DNA from: Burkholderia sp. L27(2015)
Lineage (GTDB): Bacteria > Pseudomonadota > Gammaproteobacteria > Burkholderiales > Burkholderiaceae
Reading direction: 5' to 3'
Assembly (NCBI RefSeq): GCF_009765705.1
Contig: NZ_LMUX01000016.1
Coordinates: 246,837-310,836 of the forward strand
DNA length: 64,000 nucleotides
Shown here: positions 51,929-59,444 of the stretch, one piece after another
Position numbering within the stretch: the first letter of the stretch is position 1
Layout: each line of letters begins with the position of its first letter
Translations under genes and position numbers: made by a program
Notes under the pieces: model-generated
Told to the model about the DNA's origin: nothing
Databases searched by the model: none
The model's input: the letters and a program-made list of their open reading frames with translations, nothing else

Positions 51929-53287
51929 CTATTTTTTAGCGCAGAGCAACGCATGCAGGACAACCAGGGTGACCCCTCCAGAGATCACTGGCTGCTGAAG
52001 CACCAACTGCAGCATCAAAGGCATGGTGTGCAGCACATCGGGTGCAATGAATAAGCCCCCGAGTCCGACGAGAAACGCCAGGCCGGTGCAGATAAGCTGC
52101 CTGTCGTCCCACTCGACCTGCGCCAGAATGTGGACGCCATGCATGAAAACGATGCCGAACAAAAGAGTAGCGGCTGCCGAGATCACCGGTAACGGAACCA
52201 CTACCAGCAGCATGTCGAACTTGACGCAGCCGCCGAGGATGATCAGGAACAAGCCTGCGGTCAGTGTCACATAGCGTGAGCCGACCCGCGTGGCGCGCAG
52301 TATGCCGATATTGTCGGGATAGGCTATCGTGCTGAACCCGCCGCATACAGCGGCGACCACGGAGCCGAGGGCGACTCCGAATAACCCTTCCGACATCCGA
52401 CCGGACGTGAGCGATTCGCTGCCCCATTCCGCCACTGTTTGATATAGCGCCATCGATCCCATGCCTGCCGGAATCAGTACCAGCAGAAATACAATCACCA
52501 GGTCCGCACGAACACCGAAGCCAAACGGGAATAGGTGAGGCACGACAAGAATCGGCGCGCTTGCGACCGCCGCGAAGGAAATCGGGACGAATAGCGTGTA
52601 GCACAGCGTCCCCAGAGCCAGACCAATCAAGATCGCGCCACGGCGTAGTCGCCGGCCACCCCACAACATCGCGCCGATAATAGCCGCCACGGCGACTGCG
52701 CCTGACAACAGATTGACGCCCGGAAAGCCGGCACTGGCGCGCGTGCCTATCCAGGTCGGCAATGCCACGCTGGCGATCTGGATCATGATCAGCATCACAA
52801 TCATGCCGGAGATGATGGGCACCCGGATGTAGCGGGCAAAGATGCCGACGAAGCTACGTCCGCGAATCGGCACGGTGAGTACGCACCAAATCAGCGAGGC
52901 GACGAAGAATGAACCGTAGGCCGTGCCGAGTCCGCCGCTCTGGAGATGGCCGACAGCCAACAAGGCTCCGAAACTGCCGGCGTACGGACCTTGTGCGATC
53001 GGCAAGCGCAACAGCCATACCGATTGCAGCACAGTAATGATTCCGCACACGATGAAGGTCATGCCGTAGACGTAGGCGATCTGTTCGGGCGGTAGGTTGA
53101 ATGCTCGGCCGAGAATGCCGGGGAATACAAACATGCCGGTCATGCCGAACACGTTCTGCAGCGCAAGCAGGATGAGTTGTGAGCCGGGGAGTTTTTCGTT
53201 GATGCCGACGTCGAAAATACGCTCGGGCGCCACGCGCGCGGTTTTGCTCGCGCCTGCGGGGTGAGACTGGCTTGTATTCACGCTCAA
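51929..53287 (-). CDS. Nucleobase:cation symporter-2 (SLC23/xanthine-uracil permease) family transporter
   Basis: A 452-aa, 14-helix NCS2 permease. The family signature is PDNIGILRATRVGSRYV (around residue 320), with LALQNVFGMTGMFVFPG near the start and QGPYAGSFGALLAVG in the pore hairpin. Family members take up uracil, xanthine, urate or related acids with protons. No purine or pyrimidine genes are near; it lies between an aromatic acid transporter and a porin, so it may import another heterocycle. The start is TTG 53287, 5 bp after GGAA; a GTG two codons later (53281) is the alternative. Confidence 0.88.
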   Translation of the reverse strand: MSVNTSQSHPAGASKTARVAPERIFDVGINEKLPGSQLILLALQNVFGMTGMFVFPGILGRAFNLPPEQIAYVYGMTFIVCGIITVLQSVWLLRLPIAQGPYAGSFGALLAVGHLQSGGLGTAYGSFFVASLIWCVLTVPIRGRSFVGIFARYIRVPIISGMIVMLIMIQIASVALPTWIGTRASAGFPGVNLLSGAVAVAAIIGAMLWGGRRLRRGAILIGLALGTLCYTLFVPISFAAVASAPILVVPHLFPFGFGVRADLVIVFLLVLIPAGMGSMALYQTVAEWGSESLTSGRMSEGLFGVALGSVVAAVCGGFSTIAYPDNIGILRATRVGSRYVTLTAGLFLIILGGCVKFDMLLVVVPLPVISAAATLLFGIVFMHGVHILAQVEWDDRQLICTGLAFLVGLGGLFIAPDVLHTMPLMLQLVLQQPVISGGVTLVVLHALLCAKK

Positions 53288-53352
53288 AGTGGTTCCACTA
53301 TGGTCAAAGCTGATTAAAAGAACCGCGACCGGTCATCGCGTGGCGTCTATTT

Positions 53353-54693
53353 TCAATCCCCCAGCGGCAGGCCTTTGGTTTCAGGCCCGAACCAGATGGC
53401 TATCATCCCAACGATAAACAGCAGCGAAATCGCCGCCGAAGCGGTGGGGAAAGAGCCGAACCGAGCGACTACGACGGTGCCTGCCAACGGGCCAATGCTC
53501 GTCAGGGCGCGAGCCATGTTCCAGCAGAAACCTTGACCCGTCGCGCGCACACGCGTCGGAAACAATTCGGGAAGGTAAGCGGCGAAGGTACCGAAGGCGC
53601 CGATCACGAAGTAACCGTAGACGGGCATGAACCAAAGGATGTAATCGAGCCGCTTGATCGCGAGGAACAACACCATCGATGCGACGAATGAGCCGACCGA
53701 AAAAATGAAATACGACAGTCGACGGCCCAAGGCGTCGAGCATCCAAATCAGCGTCAAGTAGCCGAGCGTGGCGCCGATCATCATCAAGATAAAGGCATAG
53801 CTGACAGTAGCGCCGGCGTCCTGGCCACCCGAAGCGGCTACGAATTCATGTATCCAACTGGGTAGGAAGGTCAGGCCTCCCCAGCAACCGAGCATGGCGG
53901 CTGAGGCAACGATCACGCCCACGATGGTTTTGCGCCGCAGATCCGATTTGAAGATGCCGAGGAAGGTGCCGAGCGCCGATTCTGCGTCGACTGCATTTCT
54001 GACTTTGACCCAACGTTCGGGTTCAGGCACGAAACGCCGGATCAGGATGGTGGCGAGCGCCGGGACCGCACCCATTCCCAATACCCAGCGCCAGCCGAAT
54101 GGCCCGAGCAGCAGATTGTCGAGTGCGGCGGCAAGAAAACCGAACGCGAACGCCATTTGCATGATCTGCATGGCGCGAGCGCGATGCCGTTCGGGCCAGG
54201 TCTCGGCCACCAGAGCGGCGCCAGCAGCCCATTCACCACCGATACCGAAACCCGCGAGCGCTTGGGCGACCGCGAGTTCCGGCCACGATCGCGCGAACGC
54301 ACTCAATAGCGTGAAGGCGGCGTAAATGAGGATGGTCCACGCCATTACGCGCGAGCGTCCAAGTCGATCGGCCGCAACCCCGAACAGCACGCCGCCGATG
54401 CCCCACGTGAGCAATTTGCCCGAAATGATGATGCTGCCGATCTTGCTGATTTCCGCGGCATTGCTGGTGTGCAAAAGCGTGCCGACGCTAGGGACCAAAA
54501 CGAGCGTAAATACGTTGAGGTCCATCGAATCGAACATCCAGCCCAGAAAGGCCGAAATCAGTGTCAGCCACTGATACTTGGAAAGCCCGATGCCCGGAAT
54601 CCTCTCTCCCAGCACTGGCGTTCGAATTTCACGCGCTTCGCTCACTATGCCTGCCTCCTTGCCACTAATTTTATTCGCGGGAGGATCCGTCAT
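53353..54693 (-). CDS. MFS transporter, aromatic acid:H+ symporter (AAHS) family
   Basis: A 446-aa, 12-helix MFS protein of the AAHS family (PcaK, BenK, MhpT type). The hallmark is FLGWMFDSMDLNVFTLVLVP in helix 1, including the Asp residues needed for transport, and the loop 2-3 motif GVAADRLGRSRVM; GIGGEWAAGAALVAETWPERHRARA is helix 5 and the central loop. It is the first gene of a minus-strand set with the NCS2 permease (65 bp) and porin, transcribed from a good promoter at 54747-54776. It is the likely importer for the substrate degraded by the divergent CoxLMS/UbiD cluster. Confidence 0.92.
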   Translation of the reverse strand: MTDPPANKISGKEAGIVSEAREIRTPVLGERIPGIGLSKYQWLTLISAFLGWMFDSMDLNVFTLVLVPSVGTLLHTSNAAEISKIGSIIISGKLLTWGIGGVLFGVAADRLGRSRVMAWTILIYAAFTLLSAFARSWPELAVAQALAGFGIGGEWAAGAALVAETWPERHRARAMQIMQMAFAFGFLAAALDNLLLGPFGWRWVLGMGAVPALATILIRRFVPEPERWVKVRNAVDAESALGTFLGIFKSDLRRKTIVGVIVASAAMLGCWGGLTFLPSWIHEFVAASGGQDAGATVSYAFILMMIGATLGYLTLIWMLDALGRRLSYFIFSVGSFVASMVLFLAIKRLDYILWFMPVYGYFVIGAFGTFAAYLPELFPTRVRATGQGFCWNMARALTSIGPLAGTVVVARFGSFPTASAAISLLFIVGMIAIWFGPETKGLPLGD

Positions 54694-54746
54694 CGAGTGG
54701 GTTCCTCGCGCGCGCTGACACTTTTTGACCTCGTATCATGTCGGCG

Positions 54747-54776
54747 ATTATATGAAGTAATACAATGATATTGCAA
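54747..54776 (-). promoter_or_regulatory. Promoter of the AAHS transporter gene with operator-like sequence
   Basis: Read on the minus strand: TTGCAA (54776-54771), 18-bp spacer, TATAAT (54752-54747). Just upstream is the palindrome AATACGTATT (54775-54784). The neighbouring ATACAAT resembles the ATACAATCGTA elements before the CMD gene, so the same GntR protein may act here. Confidence 0.6.
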
Positions 54777-54953
54777 TACGTATTATCACAATTCCGGCGG
54801 AGGGGGGAGAAGGGCGTGGAATGGGGAATGGAACGGAAATGACGGCCGATTGCCAGAACAGGGAGGAGGGCAAGAGAATCGAGCCCTGAGGAGGCCAGCT
54901 CCTTACTGCTGGAGCAGCCGTGGCGAACTCAATGGGCGATTACGTATCAAATT

Positions 54954-54979
54954 CAACTGACGGCGGCAACTGACGGCGC
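54954..54979. repeat. 13-bp tandem duplication
   Basis: CAACTGACGGCGG followed directly by CAACTGACGGCGC, in the spacer past the 3' end of the GntR gene. Confidence 0.85.
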
Positions 54980-55039
54980 ATCCGGAAAGCCGCGCCATCC
55001 TGCAACTACCGCTAATAACGCACGATGCCGCTTACGCTG

Positions 55040-55720
55040 TCAGGGAATGTCAGCGAGAACTTCAACCGCCAATTTCTCGGCTTGCTGCACGTGTCGTTCG
55101 CAAGCAAGTGCCGCGGCATCCGGGTCGTTGCGTTTTACCGCTTCGACAATCTCGGCGATCTCTTCGTAGCTTTGTTCGAGTCGACCTGGTTGGGACAGCG
55201 TGGTGGCGCGCAGCATCATCACGCGGGTATGCACCAGCCGCAGCATGTCGGTGAGCACCGGATTGGCCGCACCTTCAAGAATGACGTCGTAAAACTTCGC
55301 TTTTTGCTTCAAAAAGAGCAGCGTCGCCTCATCGGACTGGTTACTTTTGAGCTTGCGCAGATCTTCGAGTGCGCTGGTCAAAGCCTCCCTCTGTTCGAGC
55401 GTAGCGCGCAGAGTAAAGTGACTTCCTGCCAGCGCTTCTAGTGCGGCACGTACCTCATAAAGACCCTTGGCCTCGGTTTGGGTAATGACCGCCACAATCG
55501 GACCCTTGTGGGGAATATTCTGAATCAGGCCTTCCGCCACTAGCTGACTGAGTGCCTCGCGGATCAACGTGCGGCTGACGCCGAGCATTTCGCACAGTTC
55601 CCGTTCAATCAACCGATCGCCGGGGCGAAAGGTGAGATCCGTAATGCAAAGGCGCAAACCTTCGATTACCTGCTGGCGCAAGGTGGAAACGGGACGAAGA
55701 ACTTGTCGATTTGTATTCAT
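55040..55720 (-). CDS. GntR family transcriptional regulator (FadR/FCD subfamily)
   Basis: A 226-aa regulator with a winged helix at residues 10-75 (LRQQVIEGLRLCITDLTFRPGDRLIERELCEMLGVSRTLIREALSQLVAEGLI) and an all-helical FCD ligand domain at 85-220 (LYEVRAALEALAGSHFTLRAT; metal-type residues in FYDVILEGAANPVLTDMLRLVHTRV; EIVEAVKRNDPDAAALACERHV). FCD members bind carboxylic acids and usually repress catabolic operons. It is divergent from the CMD-to-UbiD operon, and the 144-bp gap holds inverted and direct repeats that should be its operators. Confidence 0.93.
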   Translation of the reverse strand: MNTNRQVLRPVSTLRQQVIEGLRLCITDLTFRPGDRLIERELCEMLGVSRTLIREALSQLVAEGLIQNIPHKGPIVAVITQTEAKGLYEVRAALEALAGSHFTLRATLEQREALTSALEDLRKLKSNQSDEATLLFLKQKAKFYDVILEGAANPVLTDMLRLVHTRVMMLRATTLSQPGRLEQSYEEIAEIVEAVKRNDPDAAALACERHVQQAEKLAVEVLADIP

Positions 55721-55756
55721 GCCTGCCTAGTCGTGGAATTGATTGGATCTGTTTTT

Positions 55757-55774
55757 TTGTATTCGATCATACAA
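55757..55774. promoter_or_regulatory. Inverted repeat TTGTAT-N6-ATACAA (candidate GntR operator)
   Basis: Perfect 6-bp arms TTGTAT (55757-55762) and ATACAA (55769-55774), 36 bp upstream of the GntR start. A shared element ATACAATCGTA begins at 55769 and recurs exactly at 55819, 50 bp away, so two sites flank the promoter of the CMD gene. Confidence 0.7.
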
Positions 55775-55779
55775 TCGTA

Positions 55780-55808
55780 TTGACAAAGTCACGCAGTCCG
55801 ATCATACT
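55780..55808 (+). promoter_or_regulatory. Promoter of the CMD-to-UbiD operon
   Basis: Consensus -35 TTGACA (55780-55785), 17-bp spacer, -10 CATACT (55803-55808). The ATACAATCGTA elements lie immediately upstream of the -35 box and at the expected start of transcription (55819-55829), which fits repression by a GntR dimer pair. Confidence 0.75.
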
Positions 55809-55864
55809 GCCACCTATTATACAATCGTACAACTTCTCTTTCCACCGCATTCGCGAGGTTCTCC

Positions 55865-56281
55865 ATGCAAGAAGTCAATCCGTCGGCCCGCAGGGTCATT
55901 GGTGCAAAGATTCGTGAGGAAGTGCTGGGCGCCTCTCATACTCGGGCAGGCGGCGACACGCCTCATCTGTTCGAGACGGTATTTCTCGAATTTACCGAGG
56001 ATTTTTGTTGGGGCAACGTCTGGAATCGGCCGGGCCTGACGCGGGAAGTTCGCAGCATGCTCAATCTCGCGATGCTGGCTTCCATGGGCCGCTGGAATGA
56101 GTTTGAAGTGCATACGCGTGGCGCCATCAATAATGGCGTGACCGAAGAGCAGATCTCGGAAGTTTTGCTGCAGGCTGGCGTTTACGCCGGCATCCCGGTG
56201 GCGGCAGAAGGCTTGCGCCGCGCCAAGTCGGTGGTTAGCGCGTTGAACGCGAAACACGGTAAAGAAGCTTCGGCAGGCTAA
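55865..56281 (+). CDS. Carboxymuconolactone decarboxylase family protein
   Basis: A 138-aa protein of the CMD family, close in layout to PcaC, which decarboxylates 4-carboxymuconolactone in the protocatechuate branch. WGNVWNRPGLTREVRSMLNLAMLASMG and NGVTEEQISEVLLQAGVYAGIPVA are the conserved helices; the CxxC of the AhpD subgroup is absent, so it is not a peroxidase-type protein. First gene of the operon controlled by the GntR protein; the ATG at 55865 is 9 bp after GAGG. Confidence 0.9.
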   Translation: MQEVNPSARRVIGAKIREEVLGASHTRAGGDTPHLFETVFLEFTEDFCWGNVWNRPGLTREVRSMLNLAMLASMGRWNEFEVHTRGAINNGVTEEQISEVLLQAGVYAGIPVAAEGLRRAKSVVSALNAKHGKEASAG

Positions 56282-56372
56282 TAAAAGCGGCGTCGTCGAG
56301 TCAGCTAATCGACGATGGATTGCCCCTTCCCCGTGACATCTTTTTGTCGCCAGCATTTGTACTACGAACATC

Positions 56373-57167
56373 ATGCCCTCTCCCATGTTCACTGAAGTCC
56401 CTGCGGGCCGCATTGCTTATTCCAGGCAGGGTAGCGGTCCCGTTCTCGTGTTGCTCCATCCGATTGGCGTTGATCGGACCTGGTGGAGCGATTATGTGCG
56501 CGACTGGCAATCGTCCTACGATGTCATAGCCATCGATTTTCGCGGTCATGGTGATTCCAGTCCGATCACCGCGCCGATTACCTTGTCCGAACATGCGGAC
56601 GACGTGATTGCCGTGCTACAGCAAGAAGGTGTCGCTGCTGCCCACTTGATAGGCGTCTCGATGGGCGGCATGGTGGCCCAGTGCGTGGCTATCAAGGCAC
56701 CTGAGCGGGTTGCCTCGCTCATCTTGTGTGCGACCGCAGGCGCATTTCCCGAAGCGGTACGCCCGCGCATCCTGGCACGCGGCGATCTGCACCGCGCAGG
56801 TTCGATGTCGGAAGTGGTGGCCGACACTATCTCGCGCTGGTTTCACCCGGAAAGCGCTCGCCCGGATTTGGTCGAGCGCTGTCGTGTCCGGTTGCTGGCC
56901 GATGATTGGTATAGCTGGAGCGCGAGTTGGGCCGCTATTTCCCAATTGGACAATCTGGCGCAGCTTGTCAATGTCACGGTGCCGGCGCTGGTAGTGGCGG
57001 GCGACGCCGACGCCAGTATTCCTGTTGCGGTATCGCAGCAAATTGCCGACGCCCTGGCCGCCGCAAAATTCGTGTCGATTCCAGGTGCGACACACTTCGG
57101 GGCTTTCGAAATGCGTGATCTTTTCACACCGATCTTCGACGAGTTTCTTGCAAGCGTCGCGCGCTGA
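56373..57167 (+). CDS. Alpha/beta hydrolase (3-oxoadipate enol-lactonase-like)
   Basis: A 264-aa alpha/beta-fold hydrolase. The nucleophile Ser is in LIGVSMGGMVAQ (about residue 95), the acid Asp in VVAGDADASIP and the His in PGATHFGAFE near the C-terminus; HPIGVDRTWW makes the oxyanion hole. The layout resembles PcaD, which hydrolyses 3-oxoadipate enol-lactone. Next to a CMD-family gene it recalls the pcaCD pair, but here it is coupled to a molybdenum hydroxylase. A lactone made after ring hydroxylation would be a fitting substrate. Confidence 0.88.
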   Translation: MPSPMFTEVPAGRIAYSRQGSGPVLVLLHPIGVDRTWWSDYVRDWQSSYDVIAIDFRGHGDSSPITAPITLSEHADDVIAVLQQEGVAAAHLIGVSMGGMVAQCVAIKAPERVASLILCATAGAFPEAVRPRILARGDLHRAGSMSEVVADTISRWFHPESARPDLVERCRVRLLADDWYSWSASWAAISQLDNLAQLVNVTVPALVVAGDADASIPVAVSQQIADALAAAKFVSIPGATHFGAFEMRDLFTPIFDEFLASVAR

Positions 57168-57192
57168 ACGGCTTTTCGTGCGCGCCGAGCCT

Positions 57193-57216
57193 GCGAAAGA
57201 ACCGGCGAAATAGCCG
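57193..57216. repeat. 12-bp tandem duplication
   Basis: GCGAAAGAACCG followed directly by GCGAAATAGCCG, in the spacer before the coxG gene. Confidence 0.75.
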
Positions 57217-57278
57217 GCGCGCACAACCCAACATCAGGATGGCATAGGCAAGCCGTACCACCATCCCAAGGAGACAAT

Positions 57279-57956
57279 ATGGCAATCACTATTCGCTCCT
57301 CATTCAACGTCGACGCGAAACCGGCGGATGCATGGCGTTCGCTGATCGATATCGAATTCTCCGCGCCGTGCTTCCCGGGCGCTGAGCTCAAAGAAAAGCA
57401 AGAAGACGGCAGTTATAAAGGCGCGTTCTCCGTCAAATTGGGGCCGCTGACATTCAAGTTTGCCGGCAAATTCAAGATCGCCGAGCAAGACGACGCAACC
57501 CGCACGGCGGTGGTTACGGCCAGCGGCACCGATACGAAAGGGCGCGGCGGCGCTGACGCTAATATTCAGGTCAGTGTCCACGATCAGGAAGGCAAGACGC
57601 GCGTCGATGTTGTGTCGGACGTGAACTTGTCGGGCACGGTCGCGCAATACGGTCGTGGATCCAGCATGATCGAGGCCTTGTCCCAACAATTGCTTAACCA
57701 GTTCTCCAAGAATCTGACAGCGCAAATCGAAGCCTCGTCGGCGCCCGCCGAAGTCGATGCGAGTCTGTCGTCACAACCGATAGGTACCGGTGGGGACACT
57801 GCCGCGGCCGGTGCGCAACCTGCACCGCCGGTTCAAACCCGCCGTGTGTCCGCCCCCGTAGCCCCGCTCGATGCCGGCTCGCTGGTGCGCCAGGCATTGT
57901 GGCAATCGATCCGAAATTTCTTCGCACGGTTATTCGGCGCCCGGCAGTCGCGCTGA
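57279..57956 (+). CDS. coxG: CoxG family SRPBCC protein
   Basis: A 225-aa protein. Residues 1-150 are an SRPBCC (START-like) domain of the CoxG type (PADAWRSLIDIEFSAPCFPGAELKEKQEDG; FKIAEQDD; SGTVAQYGRGSSMIEALSQQLLNQF). A Pro/Ala-rich linker follows, then a C-terminal amphipathic or membrane-binding helix (VRQALWQSIRNFFARLFG). CoxG proteins tie molybdenum CO-dehydrogenase-family enzymes to the membrane and quinone pool. Here it precedes the coxMSL-type genes, suggesting that electrons from the hydroxylase go to the respiratory chain. AAGGAGA precedes the ATG by 4 bp. Confidence 0.9.
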   Translation: MAITIRSSFNVDAKPADAWRSLIDIEFSAPCFPGAELKEKQEDGSYKGAFSVKLGPLTFKFAGKFKIAEQDDATRTAVVTASGTDTKGRGGADANIQVSVHDQEGKTRVDVVSDVNLSGTVAQYGRGSSMIEALSQQLLNQFSKNLTAQIEASSAPAEVDASLSSQPIGTGGDTAAAGAQPAPPVQTRRVSAPVAPLDAGSLVRQALWQSIRNFFARLFGARQSR

Positions 57957-58004
57957 TGGCGTCGGGCGATGTCGCGGTCGCATCGCGGCCCAATGGGAGC
58001 ATGA

Positions 58005-58910
58005 ATGAAACCAACTGAATTTGAATATCACGCGCCGCAGTCGCTCGACGAAGCCGTTGGGTTGCTGGCCACGTTAGAGGACGCCAAGTTGTTGGCGGGC
58101 GGCCAATCGCTGATGCCGATGATGAATTTCCGGTATCTGATGACGAGCCATCTGATCGATTTGAATGGCGTTGCGGCATTGATCGGCGTCGAAGAGAAGG
58201 ACGGGCGGCTGCATATCGGCAGCATGACGCGTCAACGCGATATCGAACTCTCCCCCCTCATTGCGCAGCACGCGCCGCTGATACGCGAGGCCTACAGCCT
58301 GGTGAGCCACAAGCAGATCCGCAATCGCGGCACCTATGGGGGCGCCCTGTGCCAGCTCGATCCTTCGTCGGAGCAGCCATGCTTTACCGCTGCGCTCGAC
58401 GGCGTGTTATCGATCGCGAAGCAGGAAGGCGGGCGCTTGCAATTGCGCGAGTTGCCGATGAGCGATTGGGCACAAATGTATATGACGCCAGCGCTGGAAG
58501 AGGGCGAATTGCTGGCGGGCGTTTCGCTCGAGATCTGGCCGCAGGGGCACGGGTACGCGTTCGAGGAATTCGCGCGGCGTCATGGCGACTACGCCATCGT
58601 CGGTGTGGCCGCGCTTTGCACGGCCGATGCGCAGGGGCGGCTTGACCGGGTAGCGTTGGCCGTGTGTGGCGTCGGCCCGGGTCCCGTGCGACTGCTGGAA
58701 ACCGAGGCGGCATTGCTGGGCCGCCCGATGGATGAGGCGGCAATTCGCGTGGCCAGCGACGCGGCGCGCCAGCTTGAGGTGATGTCGGATGCGCATATCA
58801 GTTCCGACTATCGACAGCATCTTGCTGGCACGCTGACCGAGAGAGCGCTGCGAACTGCATTTTCACGTGTGGGTCAGCAGTCGCACGGGCAATCAAATCG
58901 GCAGTCATAG
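58005..58910 (+). CDS. Molybdenum hydroxylase FAD-binding subunit (CoxM/xanthine dehydrogenase family)
   Basis: A 301-aa medium subunit binding FAD by the PCMH/VAO fold. Motifs: AKLLAGGQSLMPMMNFRY (FAD pyrophosphate loop, residues 28-45), NRGTYGGALCQLDPSSEQP (about 105-122, the second FAD loop) and a CO-dehydrogenase-type C-terminal domain (about 180-285). It passes electrons from the Fe-S subunit to the acceptor. Start: the ATG at 58005 follows GGGAG; a nearby ATG at 58001 is out of frame. Confidence 0.93.
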   Translation: MKPTEFEYHAPQSLDEAVGLLATLEDAKLLAGGQSLMPMMNFRYLMTSHLIDLNGVAALIGVEEKDGRLHIGSMTRQRDIELSPLIAQHAPLIREAYSLVSHKQIRNRGTYGGALCQLDPSSEQPCFTAALDGVLSIAKQEGGRLQLRELPMSDWAQMYMTPALEEGELLAGVSLEIWPQGHGYAFEEFARRHGDYAIVGVAALCTADAQGRLDRVALAVCGVGPGPVRLLETEAALLGRPMDEAAIRVASDAARQLEVMSDAHISSDYRQHLAGTLTERALRTAFSRVGQQSHGQSNRQS

Positions 58911-58921
58911 GGGGTAGGGAA

Positions 58922-59440
58922 ATGGACAGCATAAAAGTCAAAACCGTGGTGAACGGCGTCGCCTATGAGCGGCAAGTCGAACCACGTCGCATGCTTGGCG
59001 ATTTTCTGCGCCACGATCTGAATCTGACCGGCACTCACTATGGCTGCGAGCATGGCGTATGCGGCGCATGTACCGTGCTGCTCGACGGCCGTACCGCACG
59101 CGCTTGCCTCACGCTCGCCGTGCAGGTCGATGGTCATACGTTGACCACGGTGGAAGGGTTGGCCGCCGCGGACGGCACGCTTAACGAACTGCAAAACGCG
59201 TTCAGGGAGTGTCATGCGTTGCAGTGCGGCTTTTGCACGCCGGGCATGCTGATGACGTTGACCGAACTGCTCAACGAAACCAACGATCCGAGCGAAGCGG
59301 AAATCCGCGAGGCGATCACCGGCAATCTCTGTCGTTGTACCGGCTACCAGCCGATCGTCGCGGCAGCGCTCCTGGCGGCGAAGCGTCTTCGCCATGCAGG
59401 GTCGGGCGTTCCCGAAACGCAATCTCACTCGGCGGAGTAA
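58922..59440 (+). CDS. Molybdenum hydroxylase 2Fe-2S subunit (CoxS family)
   Basis: A 172-aa small subunit with two [2Fe-2S] clusters: the plant-ferredoxin type C-x4-C-x2-C-x-C region [17 protein letters not shown] (residues 41-57) and the C-terminal helical cluster [15 protein letters not shown] with [12 protein letters not shown]. It carries electrons from the molybdenum site to FAD. The stop is 4 bp before the large subunit start; the genes M, S, L form the usual order. Confidence 0.95.
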   Translation: MDSIKVKTVVNGVAYERQVEPRRMLGDFLRHDLNLTGTHYGCEHGVCGACTVLLDGRTARACLTLAVQVDGHTLTTVEGLAAADGTLNELQNAFRECHALQCGFCTPGMLMTLTELLNETNDPSEAEIREAITGNLCRCTGYQPIVAAALLAAKRLRHAGSGVPETQSHSAE

Positions 59441-59444
59441 CTCA

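Larger units (their letters stand above)
54694..55039. other. Spacer upstream of the AAHS transporter gene
   Basis: 346 bp without genes, convergent with nothing on its right side except the 3' end of the GntR gene. It contains the promoter entry below and an exact-but-one 13-bp duplication at 54954-54979. Confidence 0.6.
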
